This document shows positions 28,302-38,117 of a stretch of 60,989 nucleotides of DNA, one piece after another. The translations under genes and the position numbers were made by a program. How positions within the stretch are numbered: the first letter of the stretch is position 1; each line of letters begins with the position of its first letter. Under the pieces are notes generated by a model. That model saw only the letters and a program-made list of their open reading frames with translations. It was not told the origin of the DNA and searched no databases. The DNA is from DATCRE01 sp964235605 (lineage in GTDB: Bacteria; Bacteroidota; Bacteroidia; Cytophagales; Cyclobacteriaceae): NCBI GenBank assembly GCA_964235605.1, contig CAXSCR010000022.1, positions 1-60,989 on the forward strand, given 5' to 3'.

Positions 28302-30851
28302 TCATTTCAAATGTTTTTGCAATTCATTTTTTAAAGCTTCATTATTAAGATGCGGTAGATTAGGATTAATTACATCCCCATTCTTGCCCACAAGAACGTA
28401 ATGTGGAATCCCTGTAATATTGAAGTTACTACTCAAATAATTCCACTCATCTTCTGTAACCCTGTAATGCTCTCCTTTTATATCAGTAATCATGTTCGAC
28501 CACGTGTTTTCTGGAGAAGAGTGATTTGTGATATAGACAAAAGTAACATCTTCGCCTTTCATTTCGTCCTTTAAGGATTTGATTTCTTGAATGCCCGAAC
28601 GGCAAGGCCCACACCATGTTGCCCAAAAATCAATATACACTACTTTGCCCTTATATTTCTCTATGATGATATCAAACACTGATCCTGCGGTTTCTGATTT
28701 GGACAACTTATTCACCACATAACCAGTCTGACTTTTATTAGATTGAATTTTCATCTTTATCTGCTGATTACAAAAGGACATGTATTCAGCAATGAACGGG
28801 GTGGATACCTGAAGCTGCATCTTTCTTATCTCTTCCTCTGACACTGGCGACATCTCAGCAACAATCCTGCCCAACCGGTCCTGACTTGTCATTAGGTCAG
28901 TATTAAAACCCTGTTTTACACCCAATACCTTTTGTACATTCTCATTACGAGTGACAATTTTGTTTTGAGTAAATAAATCGTTTATGAAACTACTGTGTTT
29001 GTTAAAAAATTGCTTCCACAATTCCAGGTTTAATAACTGATAGGATCTCTTCTTTTCAGCAATTAACGTGTTATTACCTGCTTTAAGCGCTTCTAACAAT
29101 AGCTTCTCATCATTAGTAAATTCTATCCCTTTTTCTAAAAGATATCTCTCTACTACAGCAATGTCCACAGTTTCTTTTGCCGGTTTGTACACTTCCCGGA
29201 ATTTATCAAAATACTTCATGTAGAATTCAGCAATATTTCTCCAATACTTTTTATCTAATTCTCGTTGAGGGCCCAGATATTCGATCATTCTCTTTTCCTC
29301 TTCGGTAAATAAGTAAGAAGTTTTCTTAAGCTCGTCAATTATATCTAATGCTGTGTATGATACATTTCTATCACCGCGTATTATTTCAAGATATTTAAGC
29401 CTATTTACAAATGTGTAGTAGTGTGAACTCAAAGCCGCTAAGTGGTCGTTAGTATTTTCGTTAGTAATAAAATTAAAATAGTCGCCAGTTAAAGAATCAA
29501 TTTTGATAGGCAGGGTTCTCTGTTCTTCTGGTATTTGATTCTTTTCGCGGTAAGCACTTTCTACCCTCCACTGATACTCCATCATGTTACACATATAGAG
29601 ATACTCTAAATCCAATTTTGCAATTTGCATGGCTTTTCTACTTACAGTACTGGCTTTACCAATCGAGTCAAGGGACCTCATGTCCTTTCCTTGTAAGTCT
29701 AGGCAGTGAGCTTTATACTGAGAAGGTGACATGTTCAAAATGTTACTCAACACCCACAGATAGTTATAGCTATAGATATGCTGTAGGCGCAACAAATCAG
29801 AATTAACTTTCGCAACGTCACCCATAAAAAGGTTGCCATTCCCATTGCTACTTTGATCTATCAATTGAAATGCCTCTTTTCCAGGTTCAAGGAAAACAGT
29901 CCCGTTGAAAACAGATGAGGTGACAACAACCTCTTGCGGGTAATAGAGTGGTACTTTCGTTGAGAAATAACCATTGTCAGATATGGCAATCAGATATGAA
30001 TTACTTTCCCCTGTAATAATATCCTTGGCACTTACTTTAAGGCTTTTAACACCGATGCGTGGCGAGTATCCTTTAATATATCCACTATATGTCGCAGAAT
30101 CTAAATTAAAAATTGGAAGCTCATAAGGCTTATCATTAACAGGCTTCTGTGGTACCAACATAGTCATATTTTTGTTGTACGGTGTTAAAGATTTAGCCGA
30201 TTCACCAAATCTGTACATTCCATTTTTGGCATCCTTTACGAATAGCTCAATCGCCTTTGTTTTATTTCTTATTTGAATAGAGCCTGAACCTTTTTTAAGC
30301 GTAATCGGGCCGTACTGCCAAATTTGATTTTTATATACAGCAACATTATCAAATAGACTCAATTCCCAAGTCCCTGTTTCTGTATTAAACCAATTGCCTG
30401 CCAGCACATCTGGAATTAAGGATTGTCCGCCTAGCTTTATCTGTATATCAAAAATGGCCCAATTTCCTTCTTCATTGCCTTCACCAAAGTCAATTGCCGT
30501 AATGGAATGGTCAACTTTAGGAAAAGTTAATATGTAGCTTATCTCACCCGATAAGGGCAGAGTATATCGCTGATTCAAGGGAACGCCGTTTGCTCGCCTA
30601 ACAAATAGTTTTTCACCACCACTTGCAGATCTGATAAATGTTTGATCAGGAATATAAATCCAACTGCCAGGTCCTGGTCCAAAAGCAACATGGAAATGTA
30701 TTATTGTTGTCGTGTCAGTCAATTCAATTTTATTGATTGCTAACTCTGATACATTACTATATCCAAACTTCGGTTTATCAATTACAATCTGTGAGTAAGC
30801 ATTCGCGATTAAGAAATATGAAAGAAGAATTAGGAGAATAATTTTTTTCAT
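28302..30851 (-). CDS. Large secreted TlpA-like thioredoxin-fold protein
   Basis: An 849-residue exported protein (signal peptide residues 1-20). Residues 20-330 are beta-rich and read like an N-terminal DUF4369-type region plus a carboxypeptidase-regulatory-like strand set. Residues 330-700 are helical and unassigned. The C-terminal 140 residues are a TlpA/ResA-type thioredoxin domain with F-W-A-T-W-C-G-P-C (C747 and C750) and the cis-Pro in I-T-G-I-P-H-Y. It probably acts in the periplasm as a disulfide reductase or redox chaperone. Standalone gene; the partner is unknown. Confidence 0.85.
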   Translation of the reverse strand: MKKIILLILLSYFLIANAYSQIVIDKPKFGYSNVSELAINKIELTDTTTIIHFHVAFGPGPGSWIYIPDQTFIRSASGGEKLFVRRANGVPLNQRYTLPLSGEISYILTFPKVDHSITAIDFGEGNEEGNWAIFDIQIKLGGQSLIPDVLAGNWFNTETGTWELSLFDNVAVYKNQIWQYGPITLKKGSGSIQIRNKTKAIELFVKDAKNGMYRFGESAKSLTPYNKNMTMLVPQKPVNDKPYELPIFNLDSATYSGYIKGYSPRIGVKSLKVSAKDIITGESNSYLIAISDNGYFSTKVPLYYPQEVVVTSSVFNGTVFLEPGKEAFQLIDQSSNGNGNLFMGDVAKVNSDLLRLQHIYSYNYLWVLSNILNMSPSQYKAHCLDLQGKDMRSLDSIGKASTVSRKAMQIAKLDLEYLYMCNMMEYQWRVESAYREKNQIPEEQRTLPIKIDSLTGDYFNFITNENTNDHLAALSSHYYTFVNRLKYLEIIRGDRNVSYTALDIIDELKKTSYLFTEEEKRMIEYLGPQRELDKKYWRNIAEFYMKYFDKFREVYKPAKETVDIAVVERYLLEKGIEFTNDEKLLLEALKAGNNTLIAEKKRSYQLLNLELWKQFFNKHSSFINDLFTQNKIVTRNENVQKVLGVKQGFNTDLMTSQDRLGRIVAEMSPVSEEEIRKMQLQVSTPFIAEYMSFCNQQIKMKIQSNKSQTGYVVNKLSKSETAGSVFDIIIEKYKGKVVYIDFWATWCGPCRSGIQEIKSLKDEMKGEDVTFVYITNHSSPENTWSNMITDIKGEHYRVTEDEWNYLSSNFNITGIPHYVLVGKNGDVINPNLPHLNNEALKNELQKHLK

Positions 30852-30942
30852 TATTGCTTGTGTTAAATAGTAAGGCCCTTAGTATACAAAGTTTGTGACT
30901 ACTCACTTAAGCGCCAAAAAATTTTATAAATTTGTCAACATA

Positions 30943-31092
30943 TTAATCCAGTAAGCTATTTGTCTCTAAATGCATTGGGATTTCATATTCGTCTAATACT
31001 TTCTGCAATATTTTTTGACGAGGGTCTTCACACAAATGACCGGGCAATGCCGCAAGTGCAAATCGAATTCTGAGGTTTAGGAAATTAAAACG
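30943..31092 (-). pseudogene. 3' remnant of an unknown gene
   Basis: A 49-residue open frame without a start codon, bounded upstream by TGA at 31093-31095, reading R-I-R-F-A-L-A-A-L-P-G-H-L-C-E-D-P-R-Q-K and ending with L-E-T-N-S-L-L-D. The composition looks coding and no function is recognisable. It lies between glf and the TlpA-like gene and is most likely the tail of a deleted gene. Confidence 0.35.
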
Positions 31093-31121
31093 TCATGCAT
31101 TCAATACTGCTTCCAAACAAA

Positions 31122-32226
31122 CTAAGTGTTACATGGGCACAACCTTTTAAAAAGGGTCAATGATTGTCCCACAACTTGATCCATGTTGTAATAACGGTAA
31201 GTCCCTAATCTTCCAGTGAAATATACATTATTGAATGTGTTTGCTAATGTTTCATACTCTTTAAAAATCTCATAGTTCTTCGCTTGGGGAACCGGATAGT
31301 ATGGGTCGCCCTTCCAGGTTGGATACTCGTAAGAGATGCTAGTTTTTTCGTGCACTTGCCCAGTTAAGTGTTTATACTCTGTAATTCTAGTGTATTCAAA
31401 TTCATTGGGAAAATTTACAACCCCAACCTGCTGAAAAGTGGATTTGTTAATAGTTTGATGTTCGAAAGTTAATGATCTATACNNNNNNNNNNGGTAGTTT
31501 TCCAAAACGATAATTGAAGTATTCATCTATTGGTCCAGTATAAACGAGATTCTTGAACGAAACGCTGTTCTTAATGTCGCGAAAGTCTGCACTCAATCTC
31601 ACATCAATGTTCTTGTGCGATAACATTCTTTCGAACATTGTTGTATATCCATAAAGTGGCATGAATTGATATTTGTCTGTAAAATATCTGTCATCTTCAT
31701 TTATTCTGATTGGTATACGTGATATAACAGCTTTATCAAGCTCATGTGGAAAAAGATCCCATTGCTTTTTAGTATAATTTCTGAAGAATAGATCATAAAG
31801 TTCTCTTCCAACCTGGCTAACAACAACATCTTCCGACGTTTGTATTTCCGGAATTCGCTCACGTTTACTTTCAAAAAATTCTAATAACTGTGTGCTATTA
31901 AGATTCAGCCCGTACAGATTATTAATTGTAGTTAAATTTATAGGCATTGGTAAACACTTACGATTAACATATGAAAGAACTTTATGTTCATATGGTCTCC
32001 ATTCCGTGAAGTTCGAAAGATATTCAAATATTTCCTTTGCATTTGTATGAAAGATGTGAGGTCCGTATTTATGAATTAGAATTCCATCTGTATTATAGTA
32101 ATCAAATGCGTTGCCGCCAATGTGATCTCTTTTGTCTATAATCAGGATTTTATTATTAATACTACTCAACCGTTCAGCCAGCACGCATCCTGCGAAACCA
32201 GCACCTACAATTAAAAAATCATACAT
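31122..32226 (-). CDS. glf: UDP-galactopyranose mutase, interrupted by an N run
   Basis: A flavoenzyme interconverting UDP-galactopyranose and UDP-galactofuranose for surface glycans. Start at the ATG at 32226 (M-Y-D-F-L-I-V-G-A-G-F-A-G, Rossmann FAD motif); a longer frame to 32247 adds nothing conserved. Signature segments G-P-H-I-F-H-T and Y-T-K-K-Q-W are present. Ten Ns at 31483-31492 split the frame after F-G-K-L. Joining the two flanks directly gives F-G-K-L-P-Y-R-S-L, the conserved family sequence, and an uninterrupted 364-residue protein of normal length. The gene is therefore probably intact. Confidence 0.93.
31483..31492. other. Assembly gap (10 N) inside glf
   Basis: The flanking codons CC and G combine to CCG (Pro), restoring the glf reading frame, so no base seems to be missing. 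The Ns are probably a scaffold placeholder. Confidence 0.9.
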
Positions 32227-32279
32227 TCTGAAAGTTGTTTCCAACAAATATTTCTAACCATCTGATACATTTTTTAATA

Positions 32280-33767
32280 TCATTTTGATGAAACTTGATC
32301 ATCTGGCTTATATAATAACTGCTTGTTAGCAAAATCATACAGTGTTAGTCGTCTTAAATCATAATACGCCTTCCAGAAAGCTTTTAAGGCTTGAATGTAA
32401 CTACGCTTGGCATTATCCTTCTGTTCCAGCGCAATGTTAAGATTGGTAATATCAATTTTGCCAATGAGGTATCGGTTTTGAGAAACATTATAGCGCTCTT
32501 GCGCAACTTCATCCGACTTCTTCGTTATCTCTATCTGTAGCCTGAGCATTTCGAACTGAAGTACCTGTGTAGTAATAGTCTGTTCAAAATTTACTTCATC
32601 TTGTGCAATGATGTAATCATTCAGGCGCTTATTCGCGAATGCAGTTTGCATGCTTGCATGATTGCGTCCCCAATTCAAAATAGGGATAGTAAAACCGACG
32701 TTCAACGTTTGTTGCTTTTGCGGATCTACATATATGTCGTTGACGACCGGAGCAGAGTTATTTAAACCATAGGTAGCATTCAACGAAGTTGAAAACCGAT
32801 CACCTTTTGCCTGTGCTACGTCCCGTTCGGCCTCCATTCTTCTACGCTCGAACGCAATATAGTCTGCCCGGTTCTGCCTGGCGTATTGCAAAGCCTCCTC
32901 CACTGTAACTTCAAACTGGGGTATCGTTTCAGGCATAATAAGCCTAAAGTCTTCTCCAGCTTTCAACCCCATAAAGCTTCGCAAGCTAAGGCGGTTTGTC
33001 TGAAGATCAAGATTGGCTTGAGCAACATCTTGCCTTGAACGCAAGAGCTGTAATTCTACTTGCAGCAATTTATCTTGTGTACTTGTGCCTATATTAAACC
33101 GTCCTTGTTCTATCTTATAAATGGTGTCATTGTTGGCATAATTAAACGTCGCGATCTGTACATTGATCTGTTCGAGTAGCACATCAAAATACTGACTCAC
33201 AACCTGACTTGAAATAAATTCCGCTTGTTCAACAAATGCCCGTCTGGATTCCTCATACACAAAAGGTTGTATTTTTCTATCCCATTTATAGCGGTTAAAT
33301 GCAAAAATGGGTTGAGACAATTGGATATTCATAATTTGTCCGCTCCATTGCGTTTCGCGCGTAGACATATTATTAAAATTGTATAAACTTGTATTTGCAG
33401 ATATTTTACCACCCGTCCAGCGTATGGGTTGTTCCAGACCCAGATTAACCCCCGGGTTGGTCTGGTTAACAGGGCGATATTTTATGGAACCATCCGGTTG
33501 TTGGACAGGGATATATTGCTGGCTGTATGCTGGTGCATTTCCAGATAGAACAAGTTGTGGGTTATAACCCGTTTTAAAAGATCGATATTGCCAATAGCTT
33601 GTTTCCTTTTGCGTCTCGGCCTGTTTAGAAGCAGGTGAATGATCTTTTGCGAGTTGGATAACATCCTCAATGGAAAAAACATTTTGCCCGTTTGTTCTTA
33701 ATGAGTGTAAGAGCATAAGGAGAAATGTCACCAAAATTATTTTTCTATTCATAATGTAGTTAAACAA
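32280..33767 (-). CDS. TolC-family outer membrane channel, second efflux system
   Basis: A 495-residue exit duct with a signal peptide (residues 8-27, ending near T-N-G-Q-N). Two repeats of long helices follow, rich in Gln/Asn, with S-Q-P-I-F-A-F-N and P-I-L-N-W-G-R-N at the strand-helix turns typical of the family. It is the last structural gene of an operon of two RND permeases and an adaptor; glf follows 54 nt later and may be read through. A start at an internal ATG (M7) is equally possible. Confidence 0.92.
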   Translation of the reverse strand: MFNYIMNRKIILVTFLLMLLHSLRTNGQNVFSIEDVIQLAKDHSPASKQAETQKETSYWQYRSFKTGYNPQLVLSGNAPAYSQQYIPVQQPDGSIKYRPVNQTNPGVNLGLEQPIRWTGGKISANTSLYNFNNMSTRETQWSGQIMNIQLSQPIFAFNRYKWDRKIQPFVYEESRRAFVEQAEFISSQVVSQYFDVLLEQINVQIATFNYANNDTIYKIEQGRFNIGTSTQDKLLQVELQLLRSRQDVAQANLDLQTNRLSLRSFMGLKAGEDFRLIMPETIPQFEVTVEEALQYARQNRADYIAFERRRMEAERDVAQAKGDRFSTSLNATYGLNNSAPVVNDIYVDPQKQQTLNVGFTIPILNWGRNHASMQTAFANKRLNDYIIAQDEVNFEQTITTQVLQFEMLRLQIEITKKSDEVAQERYNVSQNRYLIGKIDITNLNIALEQKDNAKRSYIQALKAFWKAYYDLRRLTLYDFANKQLLYKPDDQVSSK

Positions 33768-33825
33768 TAGAGTCTTGCTGAGTTGCTTTGTTGATTCTTG
33801 CTGGAGTTAGGATATACAGGTAAAC

Positions 33826-34953
33826 CTATTGCTTAACCGTTACTTCACTTTCGTGAGCAAGATTAAGATTATCCGAAATAATTATTGTATCTCCTGGTAG
33901 AAGCACGCCACCTTTGTCCGGATGAGCGACTACAGTGTATGATGTGCTATTCTCTTGCCCTGTTTGAACATATGTCCAAAATGCTTTTCCGTTGACGTAT
34001 TTAAAAAGTACTTCCTGGTTTTGCCTCAATACAATAGCAGATTTGGGAACTACTAACTGGCTGGCCACTTCCTTTTCAATCAGGACTTTAACGTTCATAC
34101 CTTCCCATAATTTTCCGTTATTTTTTATTCTTGCTTTTACGAGTACAAGTCCGCTTTCTTCTACCAAAGGATTAATCTCTGAAATGATACCGTTATAGGG
34201 TGTATTGACTGCGAAAGGAATTACTTTCACTTTATTGTTTACCTTAACATCTGCAATCTCTGATTCAATAAGATGAAATTCTACTTCAAATTCCTTGTCA
34301 TCAATAATTGTACAAAATGCCTCTCCGGCAGATGTTTGTTCGTGGACATTCCGTTTTACGTTAGCCACTTTACCACTAAACGGTGCTTTTAGTATTGTTC
34401 CTGCAAGATTAAATTCAGCAGTTTTAAGCTCCCTCAACGAGGCAACATATCCCGAACGGATTGCCGCCGCTTCATAAATTGCAGGGGGTACACTATCTTT
34501 TTTCATTTTGCCCCGACCGTAACTTAATAACTCATCCTGCAAATTAATGGATGCCATTTTTAACGAGGTCTGAGCCTGCTCAATTCTTTGCCGGTATTCA
34601 AACTGGTCCAAAATGGCTATTGTTTGTCCAGCTGCTACAGAATTACCATTCTTTACATTCAACTGAAGCAATTCTCCTGCTACCTTGAATCTGAGTTCAC
34701 TTTTTCTTAAAGCTTTTAGTTTGCCATTACAGATAATTTCTTTCTGGAAGGGTTTTTTCTTTAGAATCATTACATCAACCAGGTCCAGTTGCTTTTCATA
34801 TATTCTCTTCTCGGTGTTGTTGGATTCACCTTCTCTCTTAGCATGATTGCAAGCTGAAGCAGAAAGTAAAAAGATTATAAATCCAACTGCATGTGGCTTG
34901 AAACTGATATATGATAAGAGGCACGCTTTACGGCTATGATAATTTTGGAACAT
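33826..34953 (-). CDS. RND periplasmic adaptor, second system
   Basis: A 375-residue membrane-fusion protein. A hydrophobic N-terminus ends in S-A-S-A-C, a possible lipobox, at about residue 35. The lipoyl halves are seen at G-K-L-K-A-L-R-K-S-E and I-L-K-A-P-F-S-G-K-V. A beta-barrel and a membrane-proximal domain follow. The first 25 residues look poorly conserved, so translation may begin at a later codon. The gene starts 1 nt after the RND permease stop, indicating tight coupling. Confidence 0.9.
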   Translation of the reverse strand: MFQNYHSRKACLLSYISFKPHAVGFIIFLLSASACNHAKREGESNNTEKRIYEKQLDLVDVMILKKKPFQKEIICNGKLKALRKSELRFKVAGELLQLNVKNGNSVAAGQTIAILDQFEYRQRIEQAQTSLKMASINLQDELLSYGRGKMKKDSVPPAIYEAAAIRSGYVASLRELKTAEFNLAGTILKAPFSGKVANVKRNVHEQTSAGEAFCTIIDDKEFEVEFHLIESEIADVKVNNKVKVIPFAVNTPYNGIISEINPLVEESGLVLVKARIKNNGKLWEGMNVKVLIEKEVASQLVVPKSAIVLRQNQEVLFKYVNGKAFWTYVQTGQENSTSYTVVAHPDKGGVLLPGDTIIISDNLNLAHESEVTVKQ

Positions 34954-34954
34954 A

Positions 34955-37900
34955 TTAAGAATGCTTTATTTTATTTGATAACGGCAGAAAGAGAGGCAGG
35001 TAAATTACAATGGCTACAATTGAAAAGAGTAAACCGCCAATTATACCCGCGCTAAAAGCAAACCAGAATACCTCTCTCTCGCCATCAATAACAAAAGGAA
35101 CAAGACCCAGGCCAATGGATAGTATAGCCATAACAACAGGAATGATTTTATGATTAAATGCTTTCAGGTAAAGTTGAAGTTTGCTTCCATACCTGCCTGC
35201 CCGGAAATTATTGTAATCATTAACAATATATAATCCTGAATTTACAGCAAGTCCCGAAAGAAAAATAAAGGATGCGTAACCGCCCTGGTCAAAATTAATG
35301 TTAAACAAATAGAAAGTTAAAAAAACACCAATAAAGGAGATCGGTATCAAAACAATTACGGCAAGGGGCTGAAGCAATGATTCAAAAAGAATGGTGCAGA
35401 CAAAATAAATAGCTACAATAGCCAACAGAATATAATAGTACTGTGCCTCAGAATCTTTAACCCAACCCAAATACCCTTCCGATTGAACGGCATATCCAAC
35501 AGGCAATTCATTTTTCATTGATTCGACATGCTCTTTATTGATCATTTCTGCCAGCATGTACGATCCAATAAAGTCATAAGCAACTACTAATTTATATTGC
35601 TGATTAAATTTATGAATGTCATTGCCACTTTTTCGTTTTTCTATTGAACCAAAGCTATTCAACCTAAACAGATTATTGTGTATTCTCAACGGATCGTTAT
35701 TAAAATTCCAACGCGTAAACGCGCCATATGTATCTGCTTTGAGATTTACAGAATACAATTGATGATTGAGATAAACCGGATTAAGTTGAGCCTGATAACT
35801 TTTATCATGAAGGGCTCTGTAAAAATCACTGGCCGATACACCGTTAAGTGCGAGTTGTTCTTTTTTGAAATCGATAAAAAACTCATGAACAACATCTGAA
35901 TTCCATACTCCAGGTCCTGTTATATCCACTTCCCGGATGCGCGGATTTTTTAACAGGTTGCCTTTTAATAGCTGCGCATACTGATAGAGCTGATCATAAT
36001 TGTATCCCTCAAGGGAGATTCTGTTACTTTTATTACCATCCTGAATGGCATTAGAAAAGCCTTGCCCCACCCCATACACATGCCAGTCTGCGCCCCCCAG
36101 ACTAATTGCTTTCCCTTCAATTAAGGTCTTCAAAGCGAATGGAAAACTTGTTAATTCATGCTCTGCCTTAAAAGATATGGCAATGTCAGAATTTTTATAA
36201 CTGAAAACTGCTGTCTGAAACAATTCAATTTCATGAAACTGGCTGATGAAATTCTCCATCATTTCAATTGCTTCATTGAGCTGCTGTACGGTACACCCCT
36301 CTGGCATACTCCCGCGCACGTGCAAAACTGTTTTCGATGGCTCAGTATAATAGGATTCGGCAAATATATCTTTTGTGAATACCCTTAACATTCCGCCCAA
36401 AATCTTTTCTGCAATGGGCCTTACATCTTTCGTGAAAGATCTGTCTCCTAATGTCTTGTTGTACAGTAGTGCCCAGGCGTCTTCTCCCTTTATTTCATTG
36501 GGCAGCAAATGCACTGGGATACCAAACCCCAGGACGAGCAAAACAATGTAAAGCCATTTTATCCTTTTGTTAAACCTGATAATTCTTCCATATGTTGCGA
36601 TAAGCCTGACTGCCCTTTTTGCCTGGCTATAATTCTTCCTGCGCCTTGACGTAAGCTTTATCTTCCCGATTAAAGCAGGAATAAAATAAAAGGCAACCAC
36701 AAAAGAAACCAACAGGTTAATGATAATCACTAGTGCAAATTCAACAAGGTTTGATTTTTGCTCCCCTGGCAGGAAGAAGATGGTACCCAACGCTGCAACA
36801 GTTACCAGCGTGGAAGCGAAAATTGCAAGAAATATTTTCCTGTTGCCTGAGTCTGTCACATGGTTGATCATTATAATGGTATTACCAACAATAATACCTA
36901 GCGATACAGTGATTCCAGCCAGTGAATAAAACTGAAGCTCTATCTTAAAAAAATAGAATAAAATACAGGCAATAAGCAGGTTTGAAAATATGCTTATTAT
37001 AGTAATAATCAGATACTTGATTTGCCTGCTCATAATCAGTATAAGCAAAAGGACAATGCATAACGACAAGGTTGAGCGGAAAACTATTTTACTTATCTCT
37101 TTTGAAAGATATTCCGTACTGTCACTGGCAAGTAAAACAGAATACCCTGGCGGCAGGTTTTGTTTTATAACCTTCATTTCCTCATGTACAACTTTTGCCA
37201 GTGCTATGATATTCACTTCCTTTTCAGGATAGACAACAAGGTTGATTGTATTTAGACCGTTAATGCGATGGTATGAAGGAGGCGTTTGTTCCTTGTACCG
37301 GATGGTGGCAAGATCGGTGAGATACACAATCCGGTCGTTCATTTTTCTAATAGGAAGGCGCTCCCAATGAACCGTATCAGACATGTTTTGTTCAATATGC
37401 AGTGAAACCTCTTTTGAAAAGTCTTCGTCAAATTGCTGATATGTTGCTTTCCCTATCAGTTCCCGCTTAAAACAGGCATTGATCGCCTGTGCAATGTCAT
37501 TTCCTGAAATATTAAGTTCCTGCGTTTTTTGCAGGTTAAACACAATTTCAATTATATAAGGGGTGGCACCATAAACCTGCACTTCACTCACTCCTTTTAT
37601 CTTGATTAATGCAGAAAGAATATTGCTCTCAGCATATTTCCTGATAAAATATGAACTGCCGCTGCTATTAATGGTGTAAATTAGAATGGGATCGGGCCTG
37701 TCACCGGAAATATTCATCGACAGCTGGGGATATGAAACCCCACCTGGCAATTCCGGATAAGACTGGCGGATAAGACTGGCTATCTCAAACCGCATGGCAT
37801 CAAGGTTAATATTTTTTTTAAAGCTGAGATCAATTGTGCCCCAGCCTGTAGAAGAAACAGATGAACAATTTTCGATTCCTTTTACAGCACTGAAAAGCGC

Positions 37901-38104
37901 TTCAAGTTTTGAAGTTACCTCTTGCTCAATTACCCTGGCCGATGTTCCGGTCCATGAATAATTAACGCTTAGATTGTGTGTTGAAACTGAAGGATGCATC
38001 TGTATAGTCAGCAAGGGTATTAATCCTGCACCCACAATCGCCATGCATATAAATAGTATGATGATTGAGAAAGATGAAAGACGATATCGCTGTAATGTAC
38101 TCAA
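34955..38104 (-). CDS. RND permease lacking the proton-relay aspartates
   Basis: A 1049-residue RND-fold permease with 12 membrane segments and two periplasmic porter regions. In TM4, where active pumps have an Asp pair, this protein reads L-G-I-I-V-G-N-T-I-I-M-I-N (G407-N408), so it probably cannot carry protons by the usual route. It lies 13 nt after a second permease gene that keeps one Asp. The two may form a heteromeric pump with one energised and one passive subunit, as known in principle for MdtBC. This role is inference. Confidence 0.9.
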   Translation of the reverse strand: MSTLQRYRLSSFSIIILFICMAIVGAGLIPLLTIQMHPSVSTHNLSVNYSWTGTSARVIEQEVTSKLEALFSAVKGIENCSSVSSTGWGTIDLSFKKNINLDAMRFEIASLIRQSYPELPGGVSYPQLSMNISGDRPDPILIYTINSSGSSYFIRKYAESNILSALIKIKGVSEVQVYGATPYIIEIVFNLQKTQELNISGNDIAQAINACFKRELIGKATYQQFDEDFSKEVSLHIEQNMSDTVHWERLPIRKMNDRIVYLTDLATIRYKEQTPPSYHRINGLNTINLVVYPEKEVNIIALAKVVHEEMKVIKQNLPPGYSVLLASDSTEYLSKEISKIVFRSTLSLCIVLLLILIMSRQIKYLIITIISIFSNLLIACILFYFFKIELQFYSLAGITVSLGIIVGNTIIMINHVTDSGNRKIFLAIFASTLVTVAALGTIFFLPGEQKSNLVEFALVIIINLLVSFVVAFYFIPALIGKIKLTSRRRKNYSQAKRAVRLIATYGRIIRFNKRIKWLYIVLLVLGFGIPVHLLPNEIKGEDAWALLYNKTLGDRSFTKDVRPIAEKILGGMLRVFTKDIFAESYYTEPSKTVLHVRGSMPEGCTVQQLNEAIEMMENFISQFHEIELFQTAVFSYKNSDIAISFKAEHELTSFPFALKTLIEGKAISLGGADWHVYGVGQGFSNAIQDGNKSNRISLEGYNYDQLYQYAQLLKGNLLKNPRIREVDITGPGVWNSDVVHEFFIDFKKEQLALNGVSASDFYRALHDKSYQAQLNPVYLNHQLYSVNLKADTYGAFTRWNFNNDPLRIHNNLFRLNSFGSIEKRKSGNDIHKFNQQYKLVVAYDFIGSYMLAEMINKEHVESMKNELPVGYAVQSEGYLGWVKDSEAQYYYILLAIVAIYFVCTILFESLLQPLAVIVLIPISFIGVFLTFYLFNINFDQGGYASFIFLSGLAVNSGLYIVNDYNNFRAGRYGSKLQLYLKAFNHKIIPVVMAILSIGLGLVPFVIDGEREVFWFAFSAGIIGGLLFSIVAIVIYLPLFLPLSNKIKHS

Positions 38105-38117
38105 GGTTGTATTCCGC

